From: Glandiceps talaboti
Taxonomy: Eukaryota > Hemichordata > Enteropneusta > Spengelidae
DNA: 64,000 nt
NCBI RefSeq assembly: GCF_964340395.1
Contig: NC_135553.1
Coordinates: 27,199,449-27,263,448, forward strand
Direction: 5' to 3'
Shown: positions 59,735 through 64,000 of the stretch, one piece after another
Numbering within the stretch: the first letter of the stretch is position 1
How the letters are laid out: every line of letters begins with the position of its first letter
Position numbers and translations under genes: made by a program
Notes under the pieces: generated by a model
Database searches by the model: none
Seen by the model: only the letters and a program-made list of their open reading frames with translations
What the model was told of the DNA's origin: nothing

Positions 59735-60264
59735 TAATATCATAACTAGGCAAAGCCCATAAGCTCACGCAGGGTAGATTCATTTGTGAGCGACTGCCTG
59801 GGCCAGGGTTGATACACTTGATTTGGGTCATTTTCCAGGGGTGTTGACCATCAAAATTTATTTTATTGAATGACATCTAATTCTCTGACATGGACGAGAA
59901 GTAAAGAAAGTCAACACTCTATTCAGTTGTTTGTTTCAAAAACCATCATAGCCATTAGATTAATATTGTTAATTTTCAATCAGCCAATTTATCATAGACC
60001 CTCCACCAACGTACGTTGGTCTTTGGACAAATGTTTTGTTGACATATTGCCGAATATCACGATTTCTCAATTCAACTCAATGATTTAGTAATGTTACTGT
60101 ACCAACAAACATAGGAAAGTAGTTATTCTTTTTAGAACATGTAAAAACAATTCAATTATCGACAATATAAATGTCAAAACCACACTTCCACAACCCGGAA
60201 ATTCAACTGCGCTATGTCACCAGTGGTCCCTATCGCGTACTGTGCATCAAACTTCCAAATAGTA
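59735..60264 (+). repeat. Direct duplication, copy 1
   Basis: About 530 bases, from AATATCATAACTAGGCAAAG to TCAAACTTCCAAATAG, recur with a few substitutions and small indels at 60655-61192. It contains CATAGACCCTCCACCAACGT followed by ACGTTGG. No gene recognised. Confidence 0.9.
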
Positions 60265-60654
60265 TAACAATTTCTTCTAGGGGTACAGTGATGCCTCGAT
60301 ATTCGTTACAATGTTACGCGAGCTGCGCGAGCTAATAATCAGCATGTACAGTGCACATTCTCTGTTCTATACACATGATACAGAACACGCGCTACGCACT
60401 GAGGATTCAAACACATAAACATGATAAATGTAATCCGACGTCTGTACTAACCCGAAAGCACCCCCTAGTGGTTAACTAGGCATCTGAATTAAGCATTCCA
60501 TTTTTAAATTAGCATAATATTTACATAATCATAGTGGATAACCGAACAACTTGGACACGCAATCATGCATGTGAAGTGAAATTTACTATCCACAGATAGT
60601 CCTAACCATATCCCTGAACTGAGCTGAACATACTGAGGCTATAAACCATATATC
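60265..60654. other. Spacer between the two direct copies
   Basis: About 390 unique bases, GC-richer around 60300-60390 (GTTACGCGAGCTGCGCGAGC). No coding signal. Confidence 0.5.
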
Positions 60655-61192
60655 TAATATCATAACTACGCAAAGCCCATAAGCTTGCGCAGGGTAGATT
60701 CATTTGTGACCAGCTGCCTGGGCCAGGGTTGATACACTTGATTTGGGTCATTTTCCAGGGTATTGACCATCAAAATTTATTTTATTGAATGACATCTAAT
60801 ATTCTAATTCTCTGACATGGACGAGAAGTAAAGAAAGTCAACACTCTATTCAGTTGTTGGTTTCAAAAACCATCATAGCCATTAGATTAATATTGTTAAT
60901 TTTCAATCAGCCAACTTATCATAGACCCTCCACCAATGTACGTTGGTCTTTGGACAAATGTTTTGTTGACATGTTGCCGAATATCACGATTTCTCAATTC
61001 AACTCAATGATTTAGGAATGTTATTGTACCAACAAACATAGGAAAGTAGTTATTCTTTTTACAACATGTAAAAATATCAATTATTGACAATATAATTGTC
61101 AAAACCACACTTCCACAACCCGAAAATTCAATTGCGCTATGTCATCAGTGGTCCGTATCGCGTACCGCCGTGCGTCAAACTTCCAAATAGTG
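60655..61192 (+). repeat. Direct duplication, copy 2
   Basis: Second copy of the 59735 segment in the same orientation. The offset is 920 at the start and about 928 at the end. Followed at 61198-61330 by AAAGGCGCTGTACGTACAAT, resembling the LINE UTR at about 32210. Confidence 0.9.
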
Positions 61193-62689
61193 TATTATTT
61201 TCTAAAGCACCTATTCTATTCATTAATATTCAAAGGCGCTGTACGTACAATAGATTTAAAAGTAAGTAAACAATCAAACAAATAGAGCTAAAAACAACAA
61301 ACTGGTTATAATAATTATAAAATGGCTAAAATGACAACTTTGTCAGTTCGATACAGCAGCAGCCATGATGGATATATAGATGACATCGATCAAAAATGAG
61401 TACTATGCCATTCTTATTCAGGGCTGCTTAGAGTCACACTAACTGTGCATATATTCACTATTATAGCAGTTATTTTGATGTCTAGACCAATCAGATCTCT
61501 TGATGTACACCCTCAATATACTGGTATAATATATATAAAAAAAATAGTGCATGGTGACAGCATACTGTAAATACATGGAACTTTATTAATAAAAGTTATA
61601 GTGGAAAACTAGTTTACACAATAGTCAACTTCTATTAGACCAGTCGGCAGCAGTTTTAGATTGCACTCTCTATCTTATCCCAAATTTCATGCTTTAATGC
61701 TTTGAGGAAGCAATTCACAGAAAGTATGTAACATAGCTGTGTAACACATTGATAGATTGACCATGACACCACTCCAACTTAAATCAAAAGGAACTTAATG
61801 TAGTTTTGGGGAGGAAAAAAGTCAAATAAATTGCAAATCCAAATAAATGAAAACAACAGTATACTTAATTGTGCTTTTGCAGTATTTCAGCATGACTCTA
61901 CTGATAGTCATGGCATGGCTGTCAAAACCATAGATATTGGCTAATGGTGTTTTATTCACACAGTGACACCTCTGTGATTGCCTAGGTGGAAAGGTTTTTT
62001 TATTTACTTGTCAGTTTCTACTTGTCATTCTATGTGTGAAATCACCAACTGACGGAATATTAAAGCAAGTATTCTCACCTCAATTGCCAAGTGATCACAG
62101 TGCAGGAATCAAACAGCTATCAAGGGACTGCAATAGTGATGACTTGAATTAATTGCTGTATGTGTTGACAGACATCTGTTAGTAGTGTGTAGAGTACTTT
62201 CAAATACCAGTTGTACTGTGATTCTTACAAATTGCATTCATTTGACACTTTAGTTCTTAGAATGACTTTCATGTCACTATGTTCACATCTCATCAATTTA
62301 AGATTGATTCCTAATTCTGTTAGAAAGTTGGTCAACATGGATTTTTCTGAGACACATAATAGAAGCTAGGCTTAAAATGCCTGTGAATTTATCATCATCA
62401 ATTTGACCCAAAATAAAAGGAAAATATGTTATTTAGTTTATATTGTGTAGTTTTCAGGTTACATAATTGTTTTGAATATTTATAGTAAATGTCATATTTG
62501 TGTACCTGAAAGTTGTCATATAATTACCAATCATATACAGGTACATGGTACTAAACTTCAAATATAGCTAATACAGGAAATGTTTCACATGTTCATTCTC
62601 CCTAAATGTATTCATTAGAGCCCAAAATAAAATGATATCTTTGTTATGAATATAAATGTATCATATTTGTGCATAAGAATTGAGAGATG
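61193..62689. other. Mostly unique AT-rich sequence
   Basis: Apart from the short LINE-UTR-like stretch at its start, no gene or repeat recognised. Confidence 0.5.
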
Positions 62690-64000
62690 ATAAATATGTA
62701 TTCTGTACTCTACATGTACAAAAGTGCTGAAGTGTTTATACAATGATAAATATGTATTCTCTACTCTCCATGTACAAAGTGCTGAAGTGTTTATACAATG
62801 ATACATATGTATTCTCTACTCTCCATGTACAAAGTGCTGAAGTGTTTATACAATGATAAATATGTATTCTGTACTCTCCATGTACAAAGTGCTGAAGTGT
62901 TTATACAATGATAAATATGTATTCTGTACTCTACATGTACAAAGTGCTGAAGTGTTTATACAATGATAAATATGTATTCTGTACTCTACATGTACAAAAG
63001 TGCTGAAGTGTTTATACAATGATAAATATGTATTCTGTACTCTACATGTACAAAAGTGCTGAAGTGTTTATACAATGATAAATATGTATTCTCTACTCTA
63101 CATGTACAAAAGTGCTGAAGTGTTTATACAATGATAAATATGTATTCTCTACTCTACATGTACAAAAGTGCTGAAGTGTTTATACAATGATAAATATGTA
63201 TTCTGTACTCTACATGTACAAAAGTGCTGAAGTGTTTATACAATGATAAATATGTATTCTGTACTCTACATGTACAAAAGTGCTGAAGTGTTTATACAAT
63301 GATAAATATGTATTCTGTACTCTACATGTACAAAAGTGCTGAAGTGTTTATACAATGATAAATATGTATTCTCTACTCTCCATGTACAAAGTGCTGAAGT
63401 GTTTATACAATGATGAATATGTATTCTGTACTCTACATGTACAAAAGTGCTGAAGTGTTTATACAATGATAAATATGTATTCTCTACTCTCCATGTACAA
63501 AGTGCTGAAGTGTTTATACAATGATACATATGTATTCTGTACTCTACATGTACAAAGTGCTGAAGTGTTTATACAATGATAAATATGTATTCTGTACTGT
63601 ACATGTACAAAAGTGCTGAAGTGTTTATACAATGATAAATATGTATTCTGTACTCTACATGTACAAAAGTGCTGAAGTGTTTATACAATGATAAATATGT
63701 ATTCTGTACTCTACATGTACAAAAGTGCTGAAGTGTTTATACAATGATAAATATGTATTCTGTACTCTACATGTACAAAAGTGCTGAAGTGTTTATACAA
63801 TGATAAATATGTATTCTGTACTCTACATGTACAAAGTGCTGAAGTGTTTATACAATGATACATATCTATTCTGTACTCTACATGTACAAAAGTGCTGAAG
63901 TGTTTATACAATGATAAATATGTATTCTCTACTCTCCATGTACAAAAGTGCTGAAGTGTTTATACAATGATAAATATGTATTCTGTACTCTACATGTACA
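62690..64000 (+). repeat. ~59-bp minisatellite running off the window
   Basis: About 22 units contain ATGATAAATATGTATTCTGT, ACTCTACATGTACAAAAGTG and CTGAAGTGTTTATACA. Unit length alternates 58/59 with AAAGTG versus AAAAGTG. The array is cut by the window edge, so its true length is unknown. Confidence 0.95.

Overview
This is animal nuclear DNA, not bacterial: it is AT-rich, it has protein-coding exons bounded by GT/AG splice sites, and it is crowded with retroposon fragments, cut-and-paste transposon relics and minisatellites. The species cannot be named from the sequence. Gene structure and repeat style fit a marine invertebrate (hemichordate, cephalochordate or mollusc-like), and this is a weak inference.

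The only securely identified gene is a SPATA20 orthologue (DUF255/YyaL family, thioredoxin-like plus six-hairpin barrel) on the + strand. Six consecutive exons are present: 4487-4591, 10341-10415, 14032-14241, 18357-18549, 19440-19608 and 20416-20624. Their phases join without a gap and give about 320 codons of the middle of the protein. The N-terminal thioredoxin-like exons and the C-terminal exons were not found, so the gene probably runs off both ends of the window, or its 3' part lies beyond very long repeat-filled introns. Two possible terminal exons of unknown genes are offered at low confidence (29058-29222 on the minus strand, 58652-58758 on the plus strand).

Roughly a third of the window is tandem repeat. 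Unit lengths include about 26 bp (3164-3975), 50 bp (4559-5765), 40 bp (6131-7969), 54 bp (10460-12205 and 12519-12843), 28 bp (22569-23117), 45 bp (23694-26232), about 86 bp (30572-31050), 63 bp (31976-32190), 46-47 bp (38163-38438), 36 bp (39296-39920), 40 bp (40621-45269, 116 copies), 43 bp (48408-50771, 55 copies), about 150 bp (57217-58560) and about 59 bp (62690 to the window end). Several show higher-order periods. The 50-bp array is the most interesting: its founding unit is the 3' end of a SPATA20 exon together with its splice donor.

Mobile DNA includes four LINE fragments (620-910 +, 31968-32470 -, 45807-46566 -, 56530-56980 +), one Penelope-like reverse transcriptase fragment (33920-34440 -), and two copies of a tRNA-derived SINE (19720-20092 -, 27318-27592 +). 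There are two TTA-flanked Harbinger-like elements (8433-10073, 36139-36514) and hAT-like elements (53453-54439 and 14614-14899, plus a lone hAT-type end at 10450). A 2.8-kb TTAA-flanked foldback element (15021-17797) has a 337-bp relative at 30231-30567. Several palindromic MITEs and at least five dispersed repeat families of unknown class are also present. No rRNA, functional tRNA, CRISPR array or bacterial operon was seen.
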